Positions 51,548 through 60,381 of a stretch of DNA of 64,000 nt are shown here, in pieces; the first letter of the stretch is position 1; each line of letters starts with the position of its first letter. The notes under the pieces are model-generated. The model saw only the letters and a list, made by a program, of their open reading frames with translations. It made no database searches and had not been told where the DNA came from. Where the stretch lies: assembly GCA_039105265.1 (NCBI GenBank), contig JAPFFF010000001.1, forward strand, positions 2,418,001 through 2,482,000. Reading direction: 5' to 3'. Position numbers and translations under genes: made by a program. Source of the DNA: Tritrichomonas musculus. Its lineage: Eukaryota > Parabasalia > Tritrichomonadida > Tritrichomonadidae.

Positions 51548-52717
51548 ATGAACTTTTCCAGGACCAAGTGCCGAGATCATAGAACTAGTGGATGTTTCAA
51601 TGATCAAATGCTTGCATTATGTAATAAAAAAAATGTTAATTGGGATTGGAAAATCATGCGTAATCAGTTGAAGATTATTATTGATTATATAGAAAAATTT
51701 AACTTGAAACATCATCCAGATTTTCATTTATTTTTAAGACATTATGGTTTCACTATAATGAATATTAGGGATTTAATATTATTTATTTTGGGAAATTTAA
51801 ATGAGCCAATACCTTTTCCACATAAGCGTCAAATATTTAAATCAAATTCTGGACAAAAAAATATAATGATGATCAGATTAGTTCTCGAATCAGCAGAAAT
51901 CTTTTACAATTCAATTATTAAATTTATTCAAATCAATGATATTAAAATAGAAGAAAAAGAAATATTTCTGAATTCTATACAAACCCTTATCAATCAAATT
52001 AATCCCGGAGCACTTAAATCGCAATCAAGCAATAATCAAATTAATGGTAATGTTGTTAAAGATTGTCAGCCAAAAAATGAAGAAATTGATATCTTCGAAG
52101 ATATAGATTCATTTTTAAATCAAGAAAATAATGAATTTTTTGACGATATTTTTGTTTTTAATAGTGATAATAGTGATAATAGTGTTAATAGTGTTAATAG
52201 TGTTAATAGTGTTAATAGTGTTAATAGTGTTAATAGTGATAATAGTGTTAATAGTGCTAATAGTGTTAATAGTGTTAATAGTGTTAATAGTGCTAATAGT
52301 GTTAATAGTGTTAATAGTGTTAATAGTGCTAATAGTGTTAATAGTGTTAATAGTGCTAATAGTGTTAATAGTGTTAATAGTGCTAATAGTGTTAATAGTG
52401 ATAATAGTGTTAATAGTGCTAATAGTGTTAATAGTGTTAATAGTGTTAATAGTGCTAATAGTGTTAATAGTGTTAATAGTGTTAATAGTGCTAATAGTGT
52501 TAATAGTGTTAATAGTGCTAATAGTGTTAATAGTGTTAATAGTGCTAATAGTGTTAATAGTGCTAATAGTGTTAATAGTGCTAATAGTGTTAATAGTGTT
52601 AATAGTGCTAATAGTGTTAATAGTGTTAATAGTGTTAATAGTGCTAATAGTGTTAATAGTGATAATAGTGATAATAATGAATCCGAATATTTTCAATTTT
52701 TAGAACTACAATTGTAA
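51548..52717 (+). CDS. Protein of unknown family with an Asn-Ser-Val/Ala/Asp tripeptide array
   Basis: 389 residues from ATG 51548. Residues 1-165 are a helical, basic domain (KTC-like start NFSRTKCRDHRTSGCFNDQM, then WDWKIMRNQLKIIIDYIEKF) not recognised. An acidic stretch (EEIDIFEDIDSFLNQENNEF) leads into about 57 tandem NSx tripeptides (x = V, A or D), then a short acidic end (NNESEYFQFLEL). No signal peptide, membrane span or known motif. The array is encoded by a 9-bp minisatellite, so length is expected to vary between strains. An Asn/Ser spacer or phosphorylation/self-assembly region is possible. Confidence 0.7.
   Translation: MNFSRTKCRDHRTSGCFNDQMLALCNKKNVNWDWKIMRNQLKIIIDYIEKFNLKHHPDFHLFLRHYGFTIMNIRDLILFILGNLNEPIPFPHKRQIFKSNSGQKNIMMIRLVLESAEIFYNSIIKFIQINDIKIEEKEIFLNSIQTLINQINPGALKSQSSNNQINGNVVKDCQPKNEEIDIFEDIDSFLNQENNEFFDDIFVFNSDNSDNSVNSVNSVNSVNSVNSVNSDNSVNSANSVNSVNSVNSANSVNSVNSVNSANSVNSVNSANSVNSVNSANSVNSDNSVNSANSVNSVNSVNSANSVNSVNSVNSANSVNSVNSANSVNSVNSANSVNSANSVNSANSVNSVNSANSVNSVNSVNSANSVNSDNSDNNESEYFQFLELQL
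52155..52672 (+). repeat. 9-bp minisatellite (AATAGTGTT and variants)
   Basis: About 57 units of AATAGTGNT, where N is T, C or A. Higher-order patterns such as GTT-GTT-GCT recur. Because the unit is 9 bp and lacks stops, two other frames are also open (LIV repeats on plus, INT/IST repeats on minus). Confidence 0.97.
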
Positions 52718-52976
52718 AAATATATGAATGCAAACTATTTTCCAAAAACGATATTTTGTAAGTTTATGTTGTTTTTGGAAATTGAATAATTAAAGTCTTT
52801 ATTTATTTAAAACAGCATGTATTTTGGACAAAATAATCGTCTTTTAGAATAGATGATTGATTAATAAATAAAAATTCTAATTTTTTTTTATTATTTTTAA
52901 TTATTAATATAATATCATAAAAAAAAAAAAAAAGATTAGGCAATGTGTCACAAAATAAAAGATAATTAGTAAGAGT

Positions 52977-53048
52977 TTTTAGTAGTGCAGTAGTTAATAT
53001 TCAAGTTTTTGAAGTTTGGAATTGAGGTTCGATTCCTCATTAAAAAAA
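52977..53048 (+). tRNA. tRNA-Gln(UUG)-like sequence, probably degenerate
   Basis: 72 nt fold as a tRNA. The acceptor TTTTTAG pairs with TTAAAAA. TAGTGCAGTAG fits the A box. The anticodon stem CAAGT/GTTTG has loop TTTTGAA and anticodon UUG. The T arm TGAGG-TTCGATT-CCTCA contains a perfect B box GGTTCGATTCC. A T-run at 53062-53075 could end Pol III transcription. The acceptor stem is five A-T pairs, A-T and G·T, and the D stem has a mismatch, unlike any normal tRNA-Gln. It is a pseudogene, a tRNA-derived element or an odd tRNA. Confidence 0.5.
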
Positions 53049-53059
53049 CGTATTGATTG

Positions 53060-53100
<41 letters not shown>

Positions 53101-53175
53101 GGAGGAAATAAGACATAACAAATTCTTTATTTATTCTAAAAACTACCCTTACATTATACAATATCATTTATACTT

Positions 53176-53208
<33 letters not shown>

Positions 53209-53456
53209 CAGGAGGAAGCTGTACTTCATCAAATGCACTGTTCTTTACTTAAATTGAAAAAAAAAAACTTTTTGAGCAATTTTTTTAAATAATTTTCTAT
53301 CTAATGATCAAATTTACAAAATTGCTGCCAGATCTGATCCAGTCGAATTTAAAAACAAGACCTTAATTCAACAAGAAAATCAAAGTAATTCAAAAAATTA
53401 AAACCGTTTTTTTTTTTTTTTTTTTTTTTTTTTTTGTTAACAATTCATTTGTGATT
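53049..53456. other. Intergenic with three long homopolymers
   Basis: Contains adjoining T and A runs at about 53062-53100, a T run at about 53180-53208 and another at 53407-53435. GGAGGAA follows both of the first two. No gene. These runs are weak points for the assembly. Confidence 0.7.
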
Positions 53457-55520
53457 TCATGTCACCACCTCACCAATCTCAAACATTTCATCAATTGTAT
53501 CTTTGTCAAACATCAATCCGCAGAATTCTTTGTGTTTTTGATATGTGTTGCAGATTACAGAAACTTGGCAAATGAGCCTGCTTGGGTCATGACAATTCAG
53601 GCCACTTTTGCACGGTACCTGTATCTGTGTGCCAATGTTCATATCCACTTGAGCAACCAAGTCCTGATCAGGAACGATGTCTACGATTGTCTTCTTAACA
53701 TTTTTGACAGTTTTGTTTTGATAGAACTGGCCGATGATTCGAATTCCAGGTCCGCTAATTGCAACAGCCTGAATTCCAGTGACCAGAGACAAAATCTTTG
53801 CCAAACCGCCGCCAAGTGAATGACCGATGATTATCACGTCTTCGTCAGGATCAATATGAAAAGGAATCTTTTTACTTTTTTTCTTTCTTCCGCTTTTCAT
53901 CTTTTTGAGGGAATTGAAAAAGTCATCATTTCCGATTTTCAAATTTGATTCTTCATTGGCATTGTCGCCGTAAACGTATTCGTATATCAGGTCAGTGAAT
54001 CGACTCTTATACTCCTCGACAAGAGTGAATTGCTTGAACGCATATCGAGGAAGATTTGTGACAACGCCGATAAGCTCGATTGTTTTATCGCTGTAAAAGC
54101 TGACGAAAGGAAAGAATGCGTTCATTACATTCACAACGGTTGAAGAGAACCAAATCTCGGCGTCTGCAATGAGATCCTGAAAATTCGAAGTGCCGCGAAT
54201 AGCGAAAACAGACAATTTTGGATCATTTCGAAAGCGAGTAAGAGTCATCGAAGAGAGAAAAGACTCATCAAACCAAAAAGATGTGTTTTCAAATATGATA
54301 TTTTTGTGACTGAGAAACTGGTAGTAAACGAGGTTTTCAAGTAATGTGAAATAGTCAGGAGTTGGTGAATCAGAAAGCATTGTCAGCGCAATAATCTCAG
54401 TGATTGTGAGCCCTTTTGGCTTCAAATAGCAGATTGGTGAAAGAGGATGCCTAAAACTCACATTTTTATTATTATTCGAAGAAGAAGAGAATTTATTAGT
54501 AATGTTGTATTTTGTCTCTAATTCTTTCTCTTTTTGATAAAGACTCGGTTTGTTAAATGTCGTGACGGCTGTTGTGCCGCCAAGTATGACTAAGATTATG
54601 ATTGTAAGGAAGATCAAAATGACAAGAATCAAACTTGTCCAACGAAGCCATTTATAACGTTTTCCCCAAGTTGTTGCTTCAATGTGCCATTTGAGAACTT
54701 CTTGTCTCACGACCATATTTCTAATGTTATTATCAACTTCGTCTATTTTAGACAGAATTTCTTCACATTCACTATCAACATCGTCATTCGATGAAATCGA
54801 ATCTTCAGCATCACTTGAGATCTGATTTAACGAGCATTCATTTTTCTCAGTTGAAAGCTTGTATCTAAGAATTCTTTTCTGTGCAACAATATCAATGTTC
54901 TCATACATTTCCTCTAATTTTCCCTCAGTATATTTTCGTCCTTTGATTCTTCTCAGCCAAAAAAAAGGAAACGAAATTCTCGTTGAAAGAACAAAAATCA
55001 TACAAAATCCAATGAATAACGTTATGCAAATTTGTCCAGCTGACATTTTAGGATCAGCGCATCCCATGTAAATAATTATAGCAATAGTCAAAACTACTGA
55101 AAAAGTAGTCTTTGAAAATATCATTCGAATAAGTAACCGTCCTTTGTGCGCTAATTTGGCCTTCTTTCCTTTCGTGAGAAAAAAATCAATCCAATTCCTT
55201 TCTCTCAGATAAAAAGAGCAAAGGTAAGGATCGTCAAAATCTCGAATCTCAAGGAATCTTCTCCTCGGATAATTGAACAAAGAGACAATAGAATGAACCA
55301 GATAGAGAACATACAAAGAAACATATCGAATAAGTGAAATATAGAAGACAAAAATGACAATCCACACATTCAAAAATCGAGGAGCTTTCACATTGAAAAA
55401 GTTTGAAAAAAAGCCTAAAATAAAAATAGAAAATAAAATACCATGTATAAATGAATGTAATCTACCTAAATTGATGTATTTTGGAATCGCTTCTTTATCA
55501 GAAAAAATTTTAACGAGCAT
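53457..55520 (-). CDS. Membrane-bound class 3 lipase (alpha/beta hydrolase), main part
   Basis: 687 codons from ATG 55520. It opens with hydrophobic segments (FIHGILFSIFILGFFSNFF, VWIVIFVFYISLIRYVSLYV), further spans at about 135-185 and a strong one near 295-320 (TSLILVILIFLTIIILVILG). The C-terminal domain is a Lipase_3: FAIRGTSNFQDLIADAEIWF (oxyanion region), IIIGHSLGGGLAK with nucleophile Ser568, and DIVPDQDLVAQVD with the probable catalytic Asp; a His follows near the end. This resembles diacylglycerol-lipase-type enzymes with N-terminal membrane spans. The 3' third is GC-richer. Probably one gene with 55526-56353, since only 5 bases separate that stop from this ATG. Confidence 0.85.
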   Translation of the reverse strand: MLVKIFSDKEAIPKYINLGRLHSFIHGILFSIFILGFFSNFFNVKAPRFLNVWIVIFVFYISLIRYVSLYVLYLVHSIVSLFNYPRRRFLEIRDFDDPYLCSFYLRERNWIDFFLTKGKKAKLAHKGRLLIRMIFSKTTFSVVLTIAIIIYMGCADPKMSAGQICITLFIGFCMIFVLSTRISFPFFWLRRIKGRKYTEGKLEEMYENIDIVAQKRILRYKLSTEKNECSLNQISSDAEDSISSNDDVDSECEEILSKIDEVDNNIRNMVVRQEVLKWHIEATTWGKRYKWLRWTSLILVILIFLTIIILVILGGTTAVTTFNKPSLYQKEKELETKYNITNKFSSSSNNNKNVSFRHPLSPICYLKPKGLTITEIIALTMLSDSPTPDYFTLLENLVYYQFLSHKNIIFENTSFWFDESFLSSMTLTRFRNDPKLSVFAIRGTSNFQDLIADAEIWFSSTVVNVMNAFFPFVSFYSDKTIELIGVVTNLPRYAFKQFTLVEEYKSRFTDLIYEYVYGDNANEESNLKIGNDDFFNSLKKMKSGRKKKSKKIPFHIDPDEDVIIIGHSLGGGLAKILSLVTGIQAVAISGPGIRIIGQFYQNKTVKNVKKTIVDIVPDQDLVAQVDMNIGTQIQVPCKSGLNCHDPSRLICQVSVICNTYQKHKEFCGLMFDKDTIDEMFEIGEVVT

Positions 55521-55525
55521 TGAAA

Positions 55526-56353
55526 TCAGTTTTTGATGTGAATAAAAAAACGTTTTTTTAAAAATAAATTTCGTTCTAATGCTTCAATGATTGAAACAAT
55601 AATTATGTTTGGAAAATATAAAGAATAGAGTAAAAGTGGTATAACTATGATAAAGAAACATGCTAATTGGTTTTTCATCGTAATTAGGGCCATCGTTATG
55701 AATAAAATTAAAAGGTTTATAAAAAGACACATAATCATCGTTGGTCCTGACAAATCCCAGAAAGATTGCAATACACGACCAAAAAATCCTAGAAAATGAA
55801 AAAAATTAAAGACATTGGTCCATAAATGAAAGAAAAAGGACTTGCACGAACTTGGGATATTAAATATATTTTTTGGGTAATTGAAAATAAATTGATTGCC
55901 TTGTTTAATACATGATTCATGACTTATATCTCTTATTTGGGCCAGCTCTGGTATTCCAATTGTATGAGCTGTAAGATGTAAAAATGAAATATTAAGATTA
56001 TCAATCATTATTGTTTTCCCTAAAAATAATCTTCGTAAAAGTTCGTTTTTTTCGCTTTGAGTTATATCTGTTTTTGAAGTACTTGAGTTATTAAATCCAT
56101 CATTTTCAAAATCATACGTATCAGAAATATCATTAAACGAAAATGAATCTAATATATTTGACATTTTGCCATCTTTAATAGTTTTTATTATATAGTTCAT
56201 GGTGTTCACTGGTGATATTTTTAATGAAAAATCGTATGTTACATCTTCGATTGTGATAACAAAATGCTGCATATCTCTATTTTCAAAAAGCTTGTGATAT
56301 GCAGCACTTGAAATTTTATAATCAAATGGTTGCGAATAATACGAAGATTTCAT
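55526..56353 (-). CDS. N-terminal part of the lipase gene in another frame
   Basis: 275 codons from ATG 56353. The N-terminal ~150 residues (FVITIEDVTYDFSLKISPVN) look cytosolic. Several membrane spans follow (FHFLGFFGRVLQSFWDLSGP, CLFINLLILFITMALITM, ACFFIIVIPLLLYSLYF). It ends LFLKKRFFIHIKN at a TGA immediately before the lipase ATG. There is no room for a promoter, and A7 and T7 runs (around 55550-55563) sit exactly where a one-base change would join the frames. A sequencing error, a recent frameshift or programmed frameshifting are all possible. Confidence 0.7.
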   Translation of the reverse strand: MKSSYYSQPFDYKISSAAYHKLFENRDMQHFVITIEDVTYDFSLKISPVNTMNYIIKTIKDGKMSNILDSFSFNDISDTYDFENDGFNNSSTSKTDITQSEKNELLRRLFLGKTIMIDNLNISFLHLTAHTIGIPELAQIRDISHESCIKQGNQFIFNYPKNIFNIPSSCKSFFFHLWTNVFNFFHFLGFFGRVLQSFWDLSGPTMIMCLFINLLILFITMALITMKNQLACFFIIVIPLLLYSLYFPNIIIVSIIEALERNLFLKKRFFIHIKN

Positions 56354-57120
56354 ACGTTTGATTTTAAAATTTAGGCAAAATACTAATAAATATCAATATA
56401 TATTATATATTCCCAAAGTTAAATGTCTTATTTTCATCTAAATTAATATTTAAAATATATATTTATTTTATTATTCTAAATTTAAATAAGAATGATGAAT
56501 ATATTGTGATATTTTTAAATACAAAAAAATTTTCAATAGGTAGATGAAATAATTTTTTGAAAATCTAATCGTTCAAAAAATAAAATTTTAATTTTTGTGA
56601 GTCTTGAATGTAATTAGAAATTATTAATGTATCTTTGCAATATATTTATTAACAACATGGTTAATTGTGAATTTCAATTTTATTACAAAAGCAAGATTCG
56701 AAAATCAGGTATGGAATGTTGATACTAGTATCTCCCAAAAAAAAGTCGCAATTGATATTAGTAATGCTCTAATAATTGGATTTATTTGTATATATATATG
56801 ATTTTTATGAATAATCTTAAGTTATGCTATTTCTTGCTCTATCAATCCTTATAGATATAATAATTTTCTGATAAAATATATGGATCAACTTGTTCCAGAA
56901 AGTCCTGTATTGATAACAGTTGATCATATTCAAAGAGCAACAATTAATTTTAATAAAACTAAGCAATAGTTATTTATTGAATTCCGATATCCCAGTACTG
57001 GAGCACTTACTGTCATTATTTTTTCATCAAATTATTGTCATTTCTTTGATTTCAAAATTTGAATGAATTTTTAGGATAAAATTGAGAGCTTATAAAATTT
57101 TCAAAATTTTCATTAAATAA
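56354..57120. other. Intergenic with a small leftover frame
   Basis: AT-rich. A 29-codon open piece at 56880-56969 (MDQLVPESPVLITVDHIQRA) looks protein-like but is isolated and probably a gene remnant. TTTCATTAAA lies directly before the NRK ATG as a possible Initiator. Confidence 0.5.
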
Positions 57121-57771
57121 ATGAGTTCTAATGAATATATACCTATTAAAAAAGAAAATCAATTAATCATTGCAGTTTGTGGGCCATCAACAAGTGGAAA
57201 ATCAACATTAGTCTATGAAATAATGGAAAAATATGAAGATCAAATGGATTGTGTAGCTATGGAATATTTTTTCGATACTACAAATGGCCCACATATAGAT
57301 TTATATGGCAAAGACTATTTAAATCTAGATCTTAAGGAATCAATCAAGTGGGATGATTTTTATCGAAGTATATCAGGAAATGACTCGCCTATTTTATTGA
57401 TAGATGGCTTCATATTATTTGCAGATAAAAGATCATTTGATATTGTCGATGTTTGCATAGCAATTGAATATAATATTGAAACGGATTTTGAAATTGCTTT
57501 AGATAGAAGGATAAATCGATATCCATGGAGAAAGAAACATGAAATTGACAAGAATTATCTTCAAGACCCAAATAAAAATCACGTAAATCAGCACTGTACT
57601 TATTTTCATGAAGTTGTCTGGCCAGAAATGGTCAATCATCCTGAATACAGAAAACCGCAAAACTGGGAAAAGCCAATTTTGACATTATCAGCGACGGATG
57701 ACCTACAAAAAAATATTGCTCTATCTTTGGACTTTTTGAAGCCATTTATTGATTCTCATTTAATAAAATAA
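57121..57771 (+). CDS. Nicotinamide riboside kinase (NRK)
   Basis: 216 residues from ATG 57121. The P-loop GPSTSGKST is at 21-29. EYFFDTTNGPHID resembles the DDFF substrate region, PILLIDGFILFAD matches the IIEGFLLF strand of NRK1, RRINRYPWRKK supplies the lid arginines, and YFHEVVWPEMVNHPEYRK matches YFDGHVWPxYxxYR. It would phosphorylate nicotinamide riboside to NMN in the cytosol. With NMNAT at 36089 this gives NAD from NR. Uridine kinase is an alternative P-loop family, but the EVVWPEM motif favours NRK. Confidence 0.87.
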   Translation: MSSNEYIPIKKENQLIIAVCGPSTSGKSTLVYEIMEKYEDQMDCVAMEYFFDTTNGPHIDLYGKDYLNLDLKESIKWDDFYRSISGNDSPILLIDGFILFADKRSFDIVDVCIAIEYNIETDFEIALDRRINRYPWRKKHEIDKNYLQDPNKNHVNQHCTYFHEVVWPEMVNHPEYRKPQNWEKPILTLSATDDLQKNIALSLDFLKPFIDSHLIK

Positions 57772-58360
57772 AAAATAATTTTTAAAAAATTTAAATTATA
57801 TTAATTTTCGAATAAATGAATTACCCCTTAATCCATTGATGATTAGGTGTCTATTTGATGGATTTTTTTATTTGAGTTTGGATAGAGTGTCTTTTTTATC
57901 AAATCTTTTGTATTGTTCAAATTTCAAAAGCATGGCAATACTCATTTTGATTCTCAAACAGGATTTTGCCTTTTTAATTATCTTTGATATGACCATAATT
58001 CCAATCATCATGAATACTTTATAAAGAGTAACAGATGACAGATATTATAAGCAAAATAATTTTAACCATATACTCAATACTCTTTTCCGAATCTTAAAGT
58101 TAGTAGCATACATCTTGTATTGCTTGCAAATAATAAATGATGATGCATTAAAATAAAGTAGTTTTAGTATGTATAACATTTATAGGTCATTGTTATCTTA
58201 ATCTATAATATTGTCTTCCTTTTACAATTAACTAAAATCTTAGTATAAATTTTATACTTATTCGACTTAATTACAAGTTTTCTATTTGAGTAAAAGATCT
58301 CAATTAGAATATAATGGTGCTTTAAAAGTTTAAAAAACTACATCAAATATTAACAATAAT
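57772..58360. other. Intergenic, AT-rich
   Basis: No supported gene or repeat; a 62-codon open piece at 57836 has no coding features. Confidence 0.55.
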
Positions 58361-58918
58361 TTATTTTATGTTATTTAAAATCTCCTGGTTATATAATGGT
58401 GGATTCTGTGTATATTGTGGTACATATACTATATTTGCTGGTTGTTGGTAATAATATTGATAAGGTTGTTGATAAGGTTGTGGATATGGCTGTTGGTAAG
58501 GTTGTAGATATGGTTGTTGGCAATACTGTTGGTATATAGGTTGATCTTGATTTGGAAGTGGAAATGTTGGAGGAATTGCATTATTATATGAATCAATGTT
58601 TTGATTGATTAAAGGAGTTTTTCCTATATTATTTGGTACAGCTTTGTTATTTTTACAACAATTCTTGTAACAGCTCCATATAAAAGATATGAACACTATC
58701 ATTGAAATAATACCTATAAAAACAAAAACAAAAATTTGCATTGAATCAAAACTATCATCATAATAATCATTTTGGCGTATGTCTGGTTCTATATCAGCAT
58801 GAGAAATTTTCATTTTTGTTTTTTTATTATAATTTTTATGGTAATGAAATTTTCTTCTTCTGTGATCTGAATTATGAGAATAGCAAAGTGTAGCGAACAG
58901 GATAATTCCCAAAAGCAT
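58361..58918 (-). CDS. Type I membrane protein with short ectodomain and Gln/Pro/Tyr-rich tail
   Basis: 185 residues from ATG 58918. A signal peptide is likely at 1-15 (MLLGIILFATLCYSHN). The basic, His/Lys-rich ectodomain is followed by a membrane span near 62-83 (MQIFVFVFIGIISMIVFISF). The juxtamembrane segment CYKNCCKNNK could be palmitoylated. The cytosolic tail contains repeats of QPYQQPYPQ type and ends YNQEILNNIK. Several YxxPhi-like and PxY motifs could recruit adaptor or WW proteins. Small proteins with this layout are common in trichomonads; the function is not known. Confidence 0.7.
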   Translation of the reverse strand: MLLGIILFATLCYSHNSDHRRRKFHYHKNYNKKTKMKISHADIEPDIRQNDYYDDSFDSMQIFVFVFIGIISMIVFISFIWSCYKNCCKNNKAVPNNIGKTPLINQNIDSYNNAIPPTFPLPNQDQPIYQQYCQQPYLQPYQQPYPQPYQQPYQYYYQQPANIVYVPQYTQNPPLYNQEILNNIK

Positions 58919-59229
58919 TAGAAAATTTTAAAATTTTTTCTTTTGAAAATTCAAAAGAGCAGGTGTAAAAACTCAAATTTAATTGAAATAAATTTTTTTA
59001 CAGCCACATATGAATTCAAAACTTTTATCCTAAATATTTAATTAAATAATGTTCAAAAAAGTCGAATTGATTAGTCGAATGGATTAGTATCTAATATGAA
59101 AAGCATTATCTTTTTATCTAATGTTATATATAACGAATTATAATGTTTTTATAAAAAGAATATTTTGTGAATCAATATTAAGGTTCTATAAAGAAAGATA
59201 AGAAAAGCATTATAATATGAACCCATATT
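58919..59229. other. Intergenic left of the TTAA element
   Basis: AT-rich promoter flank of the type I membrane protein gene; no gene seen. Confidence 0.55.
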
Positions 59230-59810
59230 TTAAGGACGACCTTTCACCGTTTATAATTTATTATATTGCGATTAATTTTTGTATTCATTTTCATCGTAAA
59301 TCATTGAAAATTAAAAAAATTAATAACTCAAGTTAGAAGGGGAAAAATAAACTTGTTTTTGTGTTAATACAAATCAAATAGAATAAATTATTGATATCCG
59401 GTTCGAAAAGTAAAATTAATACTTGTTATTTATCAAATTTAATCATTTTTTTATTTTATCTACTAAAATTTCATCTTTTTCTTTAATATATTATGAGTTT
59501 GGAACCGGATTATTTTAAATATTCATGTTATTTAATAAATGGTGCATAGAAAACAAAATTGTTTTTCTTTGAAATTGAGTTATTACATTTTGAAATTCTT
59601 AGTAAAAATATAAACGTATTTTAGGTTAATTCACTTTTATTTTTTGAAATATCTCTTTTTCAAAGCTGAATAATTATTTAATTATTTTTTATATGCATTA
59701 TATTCCAATTATTTATTTGTTAATATGAGTTTTACAATAAAATTAAGAAAGATTGAGGAAAAATTAAATGTAACCACGACGATCATTTTTCATAGAAAGG
59801 TCGTCCTTAA
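59230..59810. mobile_element. TTAA-flanked MITE (piggyBac/Kolobok-like), 573 bp plus TTAA on each side
   Basis: TTAA at 59230-59233 is followed by GGACGACCTTTC. At the other end GAAAGGTCGTCC (59795-59806) is followed by TTAA (59807-59810). So a 12-bp perfect inverted end is bordered by duplicated TTAA, the target of piggyBac and Kolobok elements. Inside is a shorter inverted pair ATCCGGTTC (59396) and GAACCGGAT (59501). No coding sequence. It sits directly downstream of histone H3. Confidence 0.78.
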
Positions 59811-59922
59811 CTGAAAAGTGAAAAATAGAGGAGTGAACTAAATTTTGTTGAGAGTTTCTAAAATTGTTATAAAAATTATTAAACAAATTAATTTTACATA
59901 ACAATAATAATTTAGCAGTAAG

Positions 59923-60339
59923 TTAATTTCTTTCACCACGAATTCTTTGGGCAAGTTGAACATCACGTTCCATAATTGTTACACGGTTGGCATGAATTGC
60001 GCAAAGGTTTGTATCTTCAAAGAGGCCAACAAGATATGCTTCTGATGCTTCTTGTAATGCTGCGATGGCGGATGACTGGAAACGAAGATCGCCACGAAAT
60101 CCTGATGCAATTTCACGGACAAGTCTTTGGAATGGAAGCTTACGGATAAGAAGATCTGTGCTCTTTTGATACTTTCTAATCTCTCTCAAAGCAACTGTAC
60201 CTGGTCTGAAACGATGTTGCTTCTTTGCTCCTTGCGAATCAACAACTGGTGTTGATTTACGTGCTGCCTTTGCTCCAAGTGACTTACGCGGTGTTTTTCC
60301 ACCAGTTGACTTACGTGCAGTTTGCTTAGTGCGTGCCAT
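59923..60339 (-). CDS. Histone H3
   Basis: 138 residues from ATG 60339, two or three longer than usual H3. The N-tail [20 protein letters not shown] keeps K4, K9, K14 and K18 and the ARKS motif at K27, with an altered hinge ([15 protein letters not shown]). The histone fold is intact ([34 protein letters not shown]). Where most H3 have DFKTD with K79, this has GFRGD, so the Dot1 site is Arg; MPKD (K122) is MERD. Such changes are typical of trichomonad H3. Only H3 is present; H4 is not within the window. The DNA has less A/T than the surroundings and an Initiator-like TCATTTATCA directly before the ATG. Confidence 0.97.
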   Translation of the reverse strand: MARTKQTARKSTGGKTPRKSLGAKAARKSTPVVDSQGAKKQHRFRPGTVALREIRKYQKSTDLLIRKLPFQRLVREIASGFRGDLRFQSSAIAALQEASEAYLVGLFEDTNLCAIHANRVTIMERDVQLAQRIRGERN

Positions 60340-60367
60340 TGATAAATGATCTGATTTTTTTTCTCTA

Positions 60368-60381
60368 ATTCACATGTGAAT
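60368..60381. promoter_or_regulatory. Palindrome in the histone H3 promoter
   Basis: ATTCACATGTGAAT is a perfect 14-bp palindrome with a CACATGTG core, 29-42 bp upstream of the H3 ATG. Between it and the start lies TCATTTATCA, resembling the trichomonad Initiator. A dimeric factor site is plausible; the factor is unknown. Confidence 0.5.

Noticed and set aside
52115-52703. Long open frames of LIV repeats (plus) and INT/IST repeats (minus)
   Set aside because: Both are by-products of the stop-free 9-bp minisatellite; only the NSx frame continues into complex sequence on both sides.
57836-58024. 62-codon open frame after NRK
   Set aside because: No coding features; the composition matches the AT-rich flank.
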